From positions 26,407 through 90,406 of the forward strand of contig CANGIQ010000010.1 in the NCBI GenBank assembly GCA_947453965.1: DNA of 64,000 nt. Reading direction: 5' to 3'. The notes below the pieces were generated by a model, which saw nothing but the letters and a program-made list of their open reading frames with translations, was not told where the DNA came from and searched no databases. The DNA is from Comamonadaceae bacterium (GTDB lineage Bacteria; Pseudomonadota; Gammaproteobacteria; Burkholderiales; Burkholderiaceae_C). A program made the position numbers and the translations under genes. This document shows, in pieces, positions 20,703 to 31,212 of the stretch (its first letter is position 1; the number at the start of each line of letters is the position of its first letter).

Positions 20703-21278
20703 TTACTTGGGAAGCAAACGCCTCACCAGCTTCAAGGTGTAAGTCACGGCAGTCAAGACCAACACCGTGCCCAGCCAATCGCCCAGGCCCATGACGGCCA
20801 TGCTGCTGATTAGGTTGTCTGTTTGGCCCGTCAAAAAGTACCAGCATTGGTGAAGGACTGAGCTGATCACCGCAAACAGGATGGAAACTTTCAACAGCTG
20901 GCGGGCATGAAAGCCTGACAGAGACACGTCCAGGCCCAGCAGTCGTGTCGCGATTGCATGCGCGACCAAGGGGGATGCGCCCGAGAGAAATCCACTGATC
21001 AAATTAGACACATTCGTGTCGGGCGAGAGCGTGTAGTTCACAAAGATAGACCCGGCGACAACGCCAACCGCACCGGCTTCTAAAAAGACCAACACAAACA
21101 ACAGCCGCAAGCCGCTGGGAATAAAGATCCAGTTGACGCCTTGTGAAAAACTCAAGTGCTCAAATAAGTACTGATTCAACTGGAAAGCGTACACATAAAA
21201 GACCGCGCATAACAGGACGATCAAAGCTTTCGCTTCTAAACTTAAGGTGTCGTTTACGGTTTGCTCTTGAGACATCAA
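20703..21278 (-). CDS. Integral membrane protein (MASE1-like topology)
   Basis: 191 aa with several hydrophobic helices; 'VNWIFIPSGLRLLFVLVFLEAGAVGVVAGS'. Confidence 0.6.
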   Translation of the reverse strand: MMSQEQTVNDTLSLEAKALIVLLCAVFYVYAFQLNQYLFEHLSFSQGVNWIFIPSGLRLLFVLVFLEAGAVGVVAGSIFVNYTLSPDTNVSNLISGFLSGASPLVAHAIATRLLGLDVSLSGFHARQLLKVSILFAVISSVLHQCWYFLTGQTDNLISSMAVMGLGDWLGTVLVLTAVTYTLKLVRRLLPK

Positions 21279-21357
21279 TCAAAGGGTATTTCTGAATTTG
21301 ATCTTCCGAGAATTTCAAAAAACCTGCACCTATTCTATGAATGCACGGATTTCACGC

Positions 21358-21377
21358 CATAGGCCAATTGGCCTATG
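21358..21377. promoter_or_regulatory. Perfect 20-bp palindrome in divergent LysR promoter region
   Basis: CATAGGCCAATTGGCCTATG, self-complementary; 33 bp before the LysR start at 21411. Confidence 0.6.
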
Positions 21378-21410
21378 TGAATTTCCACACCTGACGCATG
21401 GCTTGAACAC

Positions 21411-22340
21411 ATGAAAATAGACTTCGACGGTATACAGGCTTTCGTGGTGACGGCAGAACTGGGCGGCTTTCACAAAGCCGCGGAACAGCTGCACATCACA
21501 CCAACCGCACTGACACGGCGGGTGCAAAAGCTAGAAGCCTATTTGGGACTCAAACTGCTCGACCGCACCACACGACGTGTGGAAATGACCGCCGTAGGAC
21601 GCGAGTTTTTGCCTCAAGCGCGGGCCATCGTGAATGACATGACCTCGGCAGTGGGGCGGCTCAAAGACATGTCCCAGCACGCCAAGGGCAACTTCACCCT
21701 GGCTTGCGTGCCCAGCATGGCAGCCCATATGCTGCCCCAGCTCATCCGCCAATATGCCGACGTGTGTCCGGGCAACCGCATTCGCTTGCTCGACGCAGCC
21801 TCTTACGAGGTGCGTCAATCGGTGCTCAACCATCAGGCCGAGATTGGCATTGCGGTCAACGGTGAAACACATCCAGACTTGATCGAAACACCGTTGTTTG
21901 ACGATCCCCTGGTCTTCATCTGCCGTGACACCCACCCCCTGCATGGCAAAGCCTCGGTCACCTGGGCCGACATGCGCGATGCCGACTTGATTGTGGTGAG
22001 CAATTTCATGGCCACCCGTGTGTTCATGGACTACCAGCTCGCCAAGCACGGCATTCGGTTGCACGGCAGCTACGAAGTGCAACACCATGCCACGGCCATC
22101 AATTTGGTGGCAGCGGGCGTGGGCTGCGCCATCCTGCCCTCGTCCACCTTGCTAGACGGAGACCGTGCCCATGTGCGCAAAATCAGCCTGACCGGTCCGG
22201 TGGTGAAACGCAAAGTGGCGCTGCTGCGGCATAAAAACACCAGCCTCTCACCGGCCGCCCAAGCGTTCTTCGAGCTGATTCAACACGCCCATCTCAAGGC
22301 CAAAAATGCTTCGACTCGATTGATGCGTAAATCGAAATAA
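21411..22340 (+). CDS. LysR family transcriptional regulator
   Basis: N-terminal HTH (FVVTAELGGFHKAAEQLHITPTALTRRVQKLEAYLGLKLLDRTTRRVEMT). Confidence 0.95.
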   Translation: MKIDFDGIQAFVVTAELGGFHKAAEQLHITPTALTRRVQKLEAYLGLKLLDRTTRRVEMTAVGREFLPQARAIVNDMTSAVGRLKDMSQHAKGNFTLACVPSMAAHMLPQLIRQYADVCPGNRIRLLDAASYEVRQSVLNHQAEIGIAVNGETHPDLIETPLFDDPLVFICRDTHPLHGKASVTWADMRDADLIVVSNFMATRVFMDYQLAKHGIRLHGSYEVQHHATAINLVAAGVGCAILPSSTLLDGDRAHVRKISLTGPVVKRKVALLRHKNTSLSPAAQAFFELIQHAHLKAKNASTRLMRKSK

Positions 22341-22394
22341 TCAACCCCTAAATTTCACTTCTCAATATAACGGCGATAGCCGACACTCTGGGGC

Positions 22395-23828
22395 ATGACA
22401 ATTTCAACCCTTGAACAAGCGCCCGATGTCCTGGTCATCGGCGGCGGCAATGCCGCACTCTGCGCAGCGCTGATGGCTGCCGAAGCTGGCGCCTCGGTCT
22501 TGCTGCTCGAAGCGGCGCCACGCGAATGGCGCGGCGGTAATTCGGGCCACACCCGCAACCTGCGCTGCATGCACGATGCGCCGCAAGACGTGTTGGTCGA
22601 AGCCTACCCTGAAGAAGAGTATTGGCAAGACTTGCTCAAGGTCACAGGTGGCATCACCAACGAGAAACTGGCCCGTTTGGTGATCCGCGCCTCATCGACC
22701 TGCCGCGACTGGATGCGCAAGCATGGCGTGCACTTTCAGCCACCGCTCTCAGGCGCTTTGCATGTGGCACGCACCAATGCGTTTTTCATGGGTGGCGGCA
22801 AAGCCTTGGTCAACGCGTATTACCGCAGTGCGGAAAAGCTGGGGGTCAAAATTCGCTACAACGCACCGGTGGATAAGCTCGACATTCAAGATGGACGCTT
22901 CATCGCAGCCTATGTCAAGGGTGAGCGCATCAGCGCCAAAACCTGCGTGTTGGCGGCGGGTGGGTTCGAGTCCAACCTCGATTGGTTGCGCGAAGCCTGG
23001 GGGCAAAACGAACACGGCGAATGGCCAGCCGACAACTTCCTCATCCGCGGCACACAGTACAACCAAGGCGTGTTACTCAAACATCTGTTGGAACACGGTG
23101 CCGACCGCATTGGTGACCCCACACAAGCCCACATGGTGGCGATTGATGCGCGTGCGCCGCTGTACGACGGCGGTATTTGCACCCGCATTGATTGCGTGTC
23201 GCTCGGCGTGGTGGTCAACCGTCAAGGGGAACGCTTTTACGACGAAGGCGAAGACTTTTGGCCCAAGCGCTACGCGATTTGGGGCCGTTTGGTGGCGCAG
23301 CAGCCCGGGCAAATTGGCTACTCCATCATCGACGCCAAAGCCGTGGGGCGTTTCATGCCGCCGGTCTTTCCTGGCGTGCAAGCCGACACCTTGCCTGAAT
23401 TGGCAGCAAAACTCGGCTTGCCTGTGGACACCTTCATGCGCACTCTGGACGACTACAACCGCGCTTGCCGCGTCGGCACGTTTGACCACACCCGCTTGGA
23501 CGACTGCCACACCGACGGCGTGAATCCAGCCAAAACCCATTGGGCGCGCCCCATCGACACAGGGCCGTTCTATGGCTACGCCTTGCGCCCTGGCATCACC
23601 TTCACCTACCTGGGCCTCAAGACCGATGAAACAGCTGCCGTGCGCTTTAACGATGTGCCCAGTGACAACCTGTTTGTGGCGGGTGAAATGATGTCGGGCA
23701 ATGTGCTGGGCAAGGGCTACACCGCGGGCGTGGGCATGTCGATTGGTACGGCGTTTGGACGCATCGCGGGCACACAAGCAGCGTTGGCTGCGCTATCCGT
23801 GAAGGAGGCGTCACATGCAAACGCTTGA
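22395..23828 (+). CDS. tcuA: FAD-dependent tricarballylate dehydrogenase TcuA
   Basis: FAD-binding [31 protein letters not shown]; tcuB-like gene follows with overlap. Confidence 0.88.
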   Translation: MTISTLEQAPDVLVIGGGNAALCAALMAAEAGASVLLLEAAPREWRGGNSGHTRNLRCMHDAPQDVLVEAYPEEEYWQDLLKVTGGITNEKLARLVIRASSTCRDWMRKHGVHFQPPLSGALHVARTNAFFMGGGKALVNAYYRSAEKLGVKIRYNAPVDKLDIQDGRFIAAYVKGERISAKTCVLAAGGFESNLDWLREAWGQNEHGEWPADNFLIRGTQYNQGVLLKHLLEHGADRIGDPTQAHMVAIDARAPLYDGGICTRIDCVSLGVVVNRQGERFYDEGEDFWPKRYAIWGRLVAQQPGQIGYSIIDAKAVGRFMPPVFPGVQADTLPELAAKLGLPVDTFMRTLDDYNRACRVGTFDHTRLDDCHTDGVNPAKTHWARPIDTGPFYGYALRPGITFTYLGLKTDETAAVRFNDVPSDNLFVAGEMMSGNVLGKGYTAGVGMSIGTAFGRIAGTQAALAALSVKEASHANA

Positions 23829-24987
23829 AGCCCTCACCCGCGACGCCCGTGCCTTGGCCAATGGCGAGGTGGTGCTGTCTGCGCCTGAAACCGAAGTGGC
23901 GCGACAGCTGCAAATTTGCAATGCCTGCCGTTACTGCGAAGGCTTTTGCGCCATGTTCCCCGCCATGACGCGCCGTTTGGAGTTTGGCAAAGCCGACATT
24001 CATTACCTGGCCAATCTGTGCCACAACTGCGGCGCATGCTTGCATGCGTGCCAATACGCACCGCCGCATGAGTTTGCGGTCAACGTGCCCCAAGCCATGG
24101 CCCAAGTGCGCGGCCAAACCTATGCCGACTATGCATGGCCACCCGCCTTGGGCGCGCTCTACAAACGCAACGGACTCACCGTATCACTGGCCTTGGCGGC
24201 GGGTTTGTCGCTGTTTTTGCTGCTCGCCTTGCAGATGAACGGCACCTTGTGGTCACGTGGCTTGGATGGCAACTTCTACGCGCTGTTCCCGCACAACCTG
24301 CTGGTGAGTTTGTTTGCGCCCGTGTTCTTGTTTGCCAGCTTGGCGCTCGCGCTCGGCGTGCGACGCTTTTGGCAAGACATCACGCCCGCCACGTCAGGCA
24401 CCGCACTCTCTGCCCCCGCAGCCGCAGAAGCGACCCACGATGTGTTGCGCTTGAAATATTTGGACGGTGGGCATGGCGAAGGTTGCAACAACGAAGACGA
24501 TGCCTTCACCCTCTCGCGCCGTCGTGCACACCATCTCACCTTCTATGGCTTCATGCTGTGCTTTGCCGCCACCAGCGTGGCGACCGTGTACCACTATGCC
24601 TTGGGTTGGACAGCGCCGTATGACCTGCCCAGCCTGCCCAAGGTCTTGGGGGCCATCGGTGGGGTGAGTTTGCTGTTGGGTACCGCAGGCTTGTTCAAAC
24701 TCAATCTGCAACGCCACCCCCTACACGGCGATGCGGCACAAAAGCCGATGGACTTGGGCTTCATTGCCTTGCTGTTTTTCATCAGCTTGAGCGGCCTGGC
24801 TTTGTGGTTAGGTCGCAGCAGCGTGGCCATGCCGGCCTTGTTGGCCCTTCATTTGGGGGTGGTCATGGCCTTGTTTGCCACCCTGCCCTATGGCAAATTT
24901 GCCCACGGCATTTTCAGAACCGCTGCCTTGTTGCGCTTTGCCGTGGAAAAACGCCAACCCAACCGCCTCGGTTTAGGCAACGACTAA
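23815..24987 (+). CDS. tcuB: Tricarballylate utilization 4Fe-4S protein TcuB
   Basis: [15 protein letters not shown] and [24 protein letters not shown]; membrane-spanning C-terminal part; overlaps tcuA. Confidence 0.9.
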   Translation: MQTLEALTRDARALANGEVVLSAPETEVARQLQICNACRYCEGFCAMFPAMTRRLEFGKADIHYLANLCHNCGACLHACQYAPPHEFAVNVPQAMAQVRGQTYADYAWPPALGALYKRNGLTVSLALAAGLSLFLLLALQMNGTLWSRGLDGNFYALFPHNLLVSLFAPVFLFASLALALGVRRFWQDITPATSGTALSAPAAAEATHDVLRLKYLDGGHGEGCNNEDDAFTLSRRRAHHLTFYGFMLCFAATSVATVYHYALGWTAPYDLPSLPKVLGAIGGVSLLLGTAGLFKLNLQRHPLHGDAAQKPMDLGFIALLFFISLSGLALWLGRSSVAMPALLALHLGVVMALFATLPYGKFAHGIFRTAALLRFAVEKRQPNRLGLGND

Positions 24988-25004
24988 TTCAAAAAGGACA
25001 TCCC

Positions 25005-25979
25005 ATGAAACGACTCAACTTCCTCCATGCTTGTGCTTTGCTGGCACTTGGCGTGTCTTCAGTGGCCACACATGCGCAAGAGTTTCCGCCTAAGAAAACC
25101 ATCACGATGGTGGTCGGGTTTGCTGCAGGCGGTGCAGCAGATACAGCAGCTCGCATCATTGCGAAAAAACTGGGCGAGAACATTGGCGCCTCGGTGGTGG
25201 TGGACAACCGTGGCGGCGCAGGCGGCAATATTGCGCACCAATTCGCAGCCAATGGTCCGGCTGATGGCAGCACGATTTTGTTTGGCTCGGTAGGTCCCCT
25301 GACGATTGCGCCACACATGATGAAACTGTCCTACGACCCGGTCAAAGACTTTGCGCCCATCACCATGGGCGTGAACTTTCCCAATGTGCTGGTGGTCCAC
25401 GCGGGCACAGGTATCAAAACCTTCGCCGAATACATTGCCTACGCCAAGAAAAACCCCAAGAAACTCGATTACGCATCCACAGGCCCTGGCTCGGCCTCTC
25501 ACTTGGCGGGGGAACTGCTCGACGATATGGCGGGCATTGACACCGTCCACGTGCCCTACAAAGGTGGCGCACCGGCACTGCAAGATTTGCTGGGCGGTCG
25601 GGTGGCGGCTTATTTCTCCACCTACTCCACCTCACAGGCCTACATCGACAACGGCAAGCTCATTCCACTGGCCAGCACGGGCGCGCAGCGTTTGAAGTCT
25701 TTGCCGAAAATCCCCACCATCGCCGAATCGGGATACCCTGGCTTTAGCGCCACCAACTGGTACGCTTTTGTGGCTTCTTCAAAGGTTCCGACAGCCACCC
25801 TAGACCGCTGGAACACGGAGTTGGTCAAAGTGTTGAAGTCACCTGACGTGGTGGAACAACTCAACAGCCACGGATTGACACCCCTGCCCAGCACACGCGA
25901 TGAATTGGCCAAGTACATGGCCAAAGAGTCCGCCACCTGGGGTCGCGTGATTCGTGAACGAAAAATTGTGGGTGAATAA
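25005..25979 (+). CDS. Bug-family (TctC-like) substrate-binding protein
   Basis: Signal peptide; 'ITMVVGFAAGGAADTAARIIAKKLGENIGASVVVDNRGGAGGN'; ATG at 25005. Confidence 0.93.
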   Translation: MKRLNFLHACALLALGVSSVATHAQEFPPKKTITMVVGFAAGGAADTAARIIAKKLGENIGASVVVDNRGGAGGNIAHQFAANGPADGSTILFGSVGPLTIAPHMMKLSYDPVKDFAPITMGVNFPNVLVVHAGTGIKTFAEYIAYAKKNPKKLDYASTGPGSASHLAGELLDDMAGIDTVHVPYKGGAPALQDLLGGRVAAYFSTYSTSQAYIDNGKLIPLASTGAQRLKSLPKIPTIAESGYPGFSATNWYAFVASSKVPTATLDRWNTELVKVLKSPDVVEQLNSHGLTPLPSTRDELAKYMAKESATWGRVIRERKIVGE

Positions 25980-25997
25980 ACTTTAGAAAGAACAAGC

Positions 25998-26789
25998 ATG
26001 ACACACGCCCTTCACCTCACACGCCGTTTATTCGTCCTTGGCTTAGGCCTCTGCCTTGCTGCTGCGCATATCGCGCAAGCCGCGGAAATTCGCGTCATCA
26101 CCTCTGGCGCATTCACAGAAGCCTATAAAAAACTTGTGCCCGAGTTTGAAAAACAAACCGGCCATCACGTCATCAGTTCGTTCGGTGCCTCAGTCGGCAA
26201 TGCGCCCGACTCGATTCCCACGCGTTTTTCGCGCGGCGAAAAGTTTGACTTGGTGATCTTGTCTGACGGTGGCTTGGAAGCCTTGGTCAAAAGCGGCAAG
26301 GTCATTCCAGGCAGCCGCGTTGATTTGGTGCGCTCACAAATCGGTGCCGCTGTTCGCAAGGGCACACCCAAGCCCGACATCAGCACCGTCGAAGCCTTGA
26401 AGCAAACCTTGCTCAATGCCAAATCCATCGCCTACTCTGCCAGCGCCAGTGGCACTTATTTGTCGACCGAGTTGTTCCCCAAGCTCGGCGTGGCTGAGCA
26501 ACTCAAAGACACGGCCAAGAAGATCATGAGCGAGCGCGTGGGCGCGGTGGTGGCGCGAGGAGACGCCGAGCTGGGCTTTCAACAGGTGAGCGAGTTGATC
26601 TATTTCAAAGAGTTGGATTTCGTGGGTACCTTGCCCGAATCGGTGCAACAAACCATCTTCTTTTCGGCCGGTTTGGTGGAAGGCTCCAACGAACAAGAGA
26701 CGGCCAAACAGCTGATTCGTTTCTTTCAGTCCCCCGCTGTGGCGGACGTGATTCGCCAAACCGGTGTGGACCCTGTTCCGGCCCGATAA
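25998..26789 (+). CDS. ModA-like periplasmic substrate-binding protein
   Basis: Signal peptide; 'EIRVITSGAFTEAYKKLVPEFEKQTGHHV...RGEKFDLVILSDGGLEALVKSGKV'. Confidence 0.85.
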   Translation: MTHALHLTRRLFVLGLGLCLAAAHIAQAAEIRVITSGAFTEAYKKLVPEFEKQTGHHVISSFGASVGNAPDSIPTRFSRGEKFDLVILSDGGLEALVKSGKVIPGSRVDLVRSQIGAAVRKGTPKPDISTVEALKQTLLNAKSIAYSASASGTYLSTELFPKLGVAEQLKDTAKKIMSERVGAVVARGDAELGFQQVSELIYFKELDFVGTLPESVQQTIFFSAGLVEGSNEQETAKQLIRFFQSPAVADVIRQTGVDPVPAR

Positions 26790-26801
26790 GTCGCAATACC
26801 C

Positions 26802-26825
26802 TCACCCCACCGCAGGTTGGGGTGA
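26802..26825. terminator. Stem-loop (8-bp stem), possible terminator
   Basis: TCACCCCA-CCGCAGGT-TGGGGTGA, 12 bp after the stop at 26789; no clear T-tract. Confidence 0.35.
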
Positions 26826-26842
26826 ATTCTTAAAATTCGGGC

Positions 26843-27373
26843 ATGAAGCGATTGATCAATGCCCTAGGCTTTCAAACGGGTTGGTGGGCCTGCATTGTCG
26901 GCGTGGGCCACGGCTTGGAATGGCCCGCCATGGGCTTGTGTGCAGTGCTGGTCTGGCTCCACCTTCACCACAGCCCTCATCGGCGCCAGGAACTCATGAT
27001 CGCAGCGGCAGCACTGGCCATGGGCCTTGTGATTGACTCCTTGCTGCAATACTTTTCAATCATCCATTTTTATGGCTGGGCTCTCTGGAAGTTGAGCCCT
27101 TTTTGGCTGTGGATGCTTTGGGTGTTGTTCGCAATGACGCTGAACGCATCGCTGGAATTTCTTCAGCCCCTGCCCTGGTGGGTATCTGCCATCCTCGGCG
27201 GTGTGGCAGGACCGCTGACTTACCTGGCAGGTGCCAGCTTTGGCGCTGCGGCCATGCAGCCCACCCTCATCCATGTTTCAGTGTTGGCCTTGGCCTGGGC
27301 AATGGCACTACCCCTGCTGGTGGTGCTCGCACGCCAAGGCGCAGCCGCCTCACACCCCACCGCACAGGCCTGA
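26843..27373 (+). CDS. DUF2878 family membrane protein
   Basis: Small multi-pass protein (NALGFQTGWWACIVGVGHGLEWPAMGL...); upstream of DUF2256 and photolyase genes. Confidence 0.75.
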   Translation: MKRLINALGFQTGWWACIVGVGHGLEWPAMGLCAVLVWLHLHHSPHRRQELMIAAAALAMGLVIDSLLQYFSIIHFYGWALWKLSPFWLWMLWVLFAMTLNASLEFLQPLPWWVSAILGGVAGPLTYLAGASFGAAAMQPTLIHVSVLALAWAMALPLLVVLARQGAAASHPTAQA

Positions 27374-27392
27374 AATCAGATTGCGCACATCG

Positions 27393-27581
27393 ATGGAAAA
27401 ACAACGCCGCTCGGCATCCCTCAGATTCAAAGGCAACAAACAAAACTTGCCCAGCAAGCCATGCGCACACTGCGGACGTGACATGACCTGGCGCAAGGCG
27501 TGGGCCAAAAACTGGGAGCAAGTCAAGTACTGCTCCGATGCCTGTCGCCAACATAAAACGGCCCCCGCCGCGCCACCATGA
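27393..27581 (+). CDS. DUF2256 domain-containing protein
   Basis: NLPSKPCAHCGRDMTWRKAWAKNWEQVKYCSDACRQ; stop overlaps downstream ATG (ATGA). Confidence 0.88.
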   Translation: MEKQRRSASLRFKGNKQNLPSKPCAHCGRDMTWRKAWAKNWEQVKYCSDACRQHKTAPAAPP

Positions 27582-29104
27582 GCTACGAACTGGTTTGGTT
27601 CAAGCGCGATTTGCGTTGGCAAGACCACGCGGCCTTGGCCCAAGCGGCGCAGCGTGGTCCGGTGCGTTGCATTTATGTGGTGGAGCCCGAACTTTGGCAA
27701 CAACCCGACGCTGCCTTGCAGCACTTTGAATTCGTGCGTGAATCGCTGCAAGCACTTGATGCTGAGCTGCGCCGACAAGGTGGTGAGCTTGAAATTCATA
27801 CCGGCGAGTTGACCGAGGTCTTGACGCGCATTTGGCGTGAAGCGCCCTTTCATTACCTCCATTCGCACGAAGAAACAGGCAATGGCTTTACCTATGCGCG
27901 AGACCTGAAGGTGGCGACCTGGTGCCGCGCGCAGGGCGTCACGTGGCATGAGTACCCGCAGTTTGGCGTGGTGCGGGCATTGAAAAATCGTCAACTGTGG
28001 CAACGCGCTTGGGAAAGCCACATGACCCAACCACTGCAACACGTCGATGCAGTGCATTTTTGGCAGCCACCCAGCCCCACCCCTTGGGTCATGACGGCAC
28101 CGCAACACCTGCAGCACAACCCACCGTTGCGGCAACGTGGAGGCCGCCCCTTGGCCCTGGCCACCTTGCACAGCTTTTTGAATGCGCGTAGCTTGGGGTA
28201 TCGCGGCGGTATTTCATCACCGCTGTCGGCGCCCGATGCGTGCTCGCGCTTGTCGGCCTATTTGGCTTGGGGCTGCATCAGCATGCGCGAGGTGGTGCAA
28301 CACACACGGGCCCACATCGCCCAGCTGCCACCCCATGCAAGCCGCCATCGTGCGGGGCTGAGCGCATTCATCAGCCGCTTGTATTGGCATTGCCATTTCA
28401 TTCAAAAACTGGAGACCGAGCCCGCCATCGAGTGGCACAACATGCACCGTGGCTACGATGGCTTGCGCGAGCAAGATGTGAACTTTGATCACCTTGAAGC
28501 GCTCACAACCGCCCGCACGGGCTGGCCCATGGTCGATGCCTGCGTCACCATGCTGCGCGAGACCGGTTGGTTGAACTTTCGCATGCGTGCCATGTTGGTG
28601 TCCGTGGCGGCCTACCCGCTGTGGCTGCATTGGCGCCCCGTTGGTGAGTGGCTGGCCACACAGTTTTTAGACTACGAACCCGGCATCCACTGGAGCCAAC
28701 TGCAAATGCAATCGGGCACCACCGGCATCAACACCACACGGGTGTACAACCCGATCAAACAAGCACAAGACCATGACCCCCAAGGCCGTTTTGTGAGGCA
28801 GTGGTTGCCCGCCATGCGCCGATTACCCGACACCTGGCTGTTCGAGCCGTGGCACATGCCTGACGCTTTGCAAAAGCAGTTGGGGCTTGAGGTGGGACGA
28901 GACATTGCACAGCCTGTGGTGGATCTGGCCTCAACCACGCGTCATGCCAAGCAACAATTGCACAGCCGCCGGCAAACGACGGAGGTCAAAGCCATGAAAC
29001 AAGCGGTGGTGGACAAACACGCCTCCAGAAAAACATGGGGCCAACGCAAAACCGCCTCCCGTGCCACGGTGTCTGCCAAAGAGCAGTTAGGCTTTGACTT
29101 TTGA
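27578..29104 (+). CDS. Deoxyribodipyrimidine photolyase / FAD-binding cryptochrome-photolyase family
   Basis: ELVWFKRDLRWQDHAALAQA; C-terminal FAD-binding region (GWPMVDACVTMLRETGWLNFRMRAMLVS...LLDYEPGIHWSQLQMQSGTTGIN-like). Confidence 0.92.
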   Translation: MSYELVWFKRDLRWQDHAALAQAAQRGPVRCIYVVEPELWQQPDAALQHFEFVRESLQALDAELRRQGGELEIHTGELTEVLTRIWREAPFHYLHSHEETGNGFTYARDLKVATWCRAQGVTWHEYPQFGVVRALKNRQLWQRAWESHMTQPLQHVDAVHFWQPPSPTPWVMTAPQHLQHNPPLRQRGGRPLALATLHSFLNARSLGYRGGISSPLSAPDACSRLSAYLAWGCISMREVVQHTRAHIAQLPPHASRHRAGLSAFISRLYWHCHFIQKLETEPAIEWHNMHRGYDGLREQDVNFDHLEALTTARTGWPMVDACVTMLRETGWLNFRMRAMLVSVAAYPLWLHWRPVGEWLATQFLDYEPGIHWSQLQMQSGTTGINTTRVYNPIKQAQDHDPQGRFVRQWLPAMRRLPDTWLFEPWHMPDALQKQLGLEVGRDIAQPVVDLASTTRHAKQQLHSRRQTTEVKAMKQAVVDKHASRKTWGQRKTASRATVSAKEQLGFDF

Positions 29105-29114
29105 AACACACCCC

Positions 29115-30659
29115 ATGACTGCACCACGCAAACGCCTCATCCTCATTCTGGGTGACCAACTGGATGAAGACGCCTCGGCCTTGAGCGACTTTGACAGCAC
29201 CCACGACACGATTTGGATGGCCGAGGTGCGAGAAGAGTCCACCCACATCACGTCATCCAAGCAACGCAGCACCGTGTTCTTAAGCGCCATGCGACATTTC
29301 GCCGCGCTGCTGCAAACCCGTGGCTGGCCTGTGATGTACCGCCATTTGGATGCACCAGACAACAGCGGTACTTTGGCGGGTGAGTTGACCAAAGCCATTG
29401 CACAAGTGAAGCCCGAACAATTGCTCATGACCGCACCCGGTGACTGGCGGGTGCTGAAAAGCCTACGCGCGGTGGCACAGCAACATGACGTGCCACTGGA
29501 GATTCGTGACGACACCCACTTCTTCAGCACCGTGCGTGAATTCGCGGACCATGCCAAGGGACGCAAGCAATTGCGCTTGGAATACTTTTACCGAGCGTTG
29601 CGTCAAAAAACAGGCATCTTGATGGACGGCAAACAACCCGTCGGCGGTGAATGGAACTTCGATGCCAGCAACCGTGGGAGCTTTGGCAAACAAGGCCCCG
29701 GTCTGTTGCCTGCCCGCACACGCTTTGAGCCAGATGCCATCACCCGTGAAGTGATGGCCACGGTCGAAATAGAGTTGGCCAACCATCCTGGATCGATCAC
29801 CACGTTTGGCTGGCCCGTCACGCGCGCGCAAGCCTTGCAGGCACTCGAATCATTCATCACCCACCGGCTCCCGAGCTTTGGCCTGTACCAAGACGCCATG
29901 TGGGAAGGCGAAGTTTGGCTGTACCACTCGCACCTCTCCTGCGCCTTGAACCTCAAACTCCTGAACCCGAGAGAAGTGGTGCAAGCTGCTACCGATGCGC
30001 TCGCAAAAGGACATGCCCCCATCGAAGCGGTGGAAGGTTTTGTGCGCCAAATTTTGGGATGGCGCGAATACGTGCGTGGCATTTATTGGACCCGCATGCC
30101 AGAGTACCTGGATCAAAACGCCATGCAGGCCAGTGCGCCCTTGCCCGGGTTTTATTGGACTGGGGAAACAGACATGGCATGCTTGCGCGATGCCATTCAA
30201 CAAACCTTGACGCATGGTTATGCGCACCACATCCAACGGCTTATGGTGACGGGCTTGTATGCCTTGCTGCTGGGCGTGACCCCGCAAGAGGTTCATGCCT
30301 GGTACCTGGGTGTGTATGTGGATGCGGTGGAATGGGTAGAACTGCCCAACACGCTGGGCATGAGCCAGTTTGCAGACGGTGGGCTGATGGCCAGCAAGCC
30401 CTACATCGCCAGTGGCAAGTACATCGACCGCATGAGCAACCATTGCCAAGGATGTCGCTTCAACCCTGCGCAATCCACCGGTGAGAACGCTTGTCCATTC
30501 ACCACGCTGTATTGGAATTATCTGGACCAGCATGCCGACGTTCTGGCGCGCAACCCACGCATGCTGATGCAGCTCAAAAACTTGAACCGACTCACCGACG
30601 CAGAGCGCGCTGCCATTTCAGCGCAAGCCCAACTGCATAGACAATCGGTGCATGCGTAA
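29115..30659 (+). CDS. Bacterial (6-4) photolyase / FeS-BCP cryptochrome-like protein
   Basis: RLILILGDQLDEDASAL; YAHHIQRLMVTGLYALLLGVTPQEVHAWYLGVYVDAVEWVELPNTLGMSQFADGG; Cys cluster HCQGCRFNP...ACPFTTLYW. Confidence 0.92.
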   Translation: MTAPRKRLILILGDQLDEDASALSDFDSTHDTIWMAEVREESTHITSSKQRSTVFLSAMRHFAALLQTRGWPVMYRHLDAPDNSGTLAGELTKAIAQVKPEQLLMTAPGDWRVLKSLRAVAQQHDVPLEIRDDTHFFSTVREFADHAKGRKQLRLEYFYRALRQKTGILMDGKQPVGGEWNFDASNRGSFGKQGPGLLPARTRFEPDAITREVMATVEIELANHPGSITTFGWPVTRAQALQALESFITHRLPSFGLYQDAMWEGEVWLYHSHLSCALNLKLLNPREVVQAATDALAKGHAPIEAVEGFVRQILGWREYVRGIYWTRMPEYLDQNAMQASAPLPGFYWTGETDMACLRDAIQQTLTHGYAHHIQRLMVTGLYALLLGVTPQEVHAWYLGVYVDAVEWVELPNTLGMSQFADGGLMASKPYIASGKYIDRMSNHCQGCRFNPAQSTGENACPFTTLYWNYLDQHADVLARNPRMLMQLKNLNRLTDAERAAISAQAQLHRQSVHA

Positions 30660-31212
30660 TTTTTTTGGCTTGGTATTTTTTTGTTTGGGCTGCACGATAT
30701 GGGCGCATGCCCAAAGCGACAACTACAACTTGGTCGTCCAAGTGCAGCAAATTGAAAACAGAAAGTTTTCCACCACCGCGAGTTTCAAACTGCCCCTCAA
30801 GCACTGTCAAGCCTGGCACTACCTGACCGACTACGACGCCTCCACAGCGATTCCGGGCGTTCTTTCTTCCCAAACTACCCGCTTGGGGCACAACAAAGCG
30901 CAAGTGAAGCTGCTCATGGAAGAGCGCATTTTGTTCTTCAATATCCGAATGAACTCGGTACTCGAGTTTTTAGAAACGCCCAACGTCGGCACCGACTTTG
31001 TACAAACCGCAGGTGAAGCCAAATCGTTTCAAGGCACGTGGCGCATTGAACCCAAAGACAACGGCACGTTGTTTCGCTACCAGTCTGTTTTTCAACCCGA
31101 TTCTGCGCTGCCCATGGTGGTGATCAAGTATTTCTTTAACCGGCGCCTGCGCAACAGCTTTGCTGCGATTGCGCAATACGGCGCAACGCAGCAACACATT
31201 GCGTGTGATTAG
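30652..31212 (+). CDS. SRPBCC/START-like family protein with signal peptide
   Basis: MRNFFGLVFFCLGCTIWAHA; polyketide-cyclase/START-like pattern; start overlaps preceding stop. Confidence 0.65.
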   Translation: MRNFFGLVFFCLGCTIWAHAQSDNYNLVVQVQQIENRKFSTTASFKLPLKHCQAWHYLTDYDASTAIPGVLSSQTTRLGHNKAQVKLLMEERILFFNIRMNSVLEFLETPNVGTDFVQTAGEAKSFQGTWRIEPKDNGTLFRYQSVFQPDSALPMVVIKYFFNRRLRNSFAAIAQYGATQQHIACD

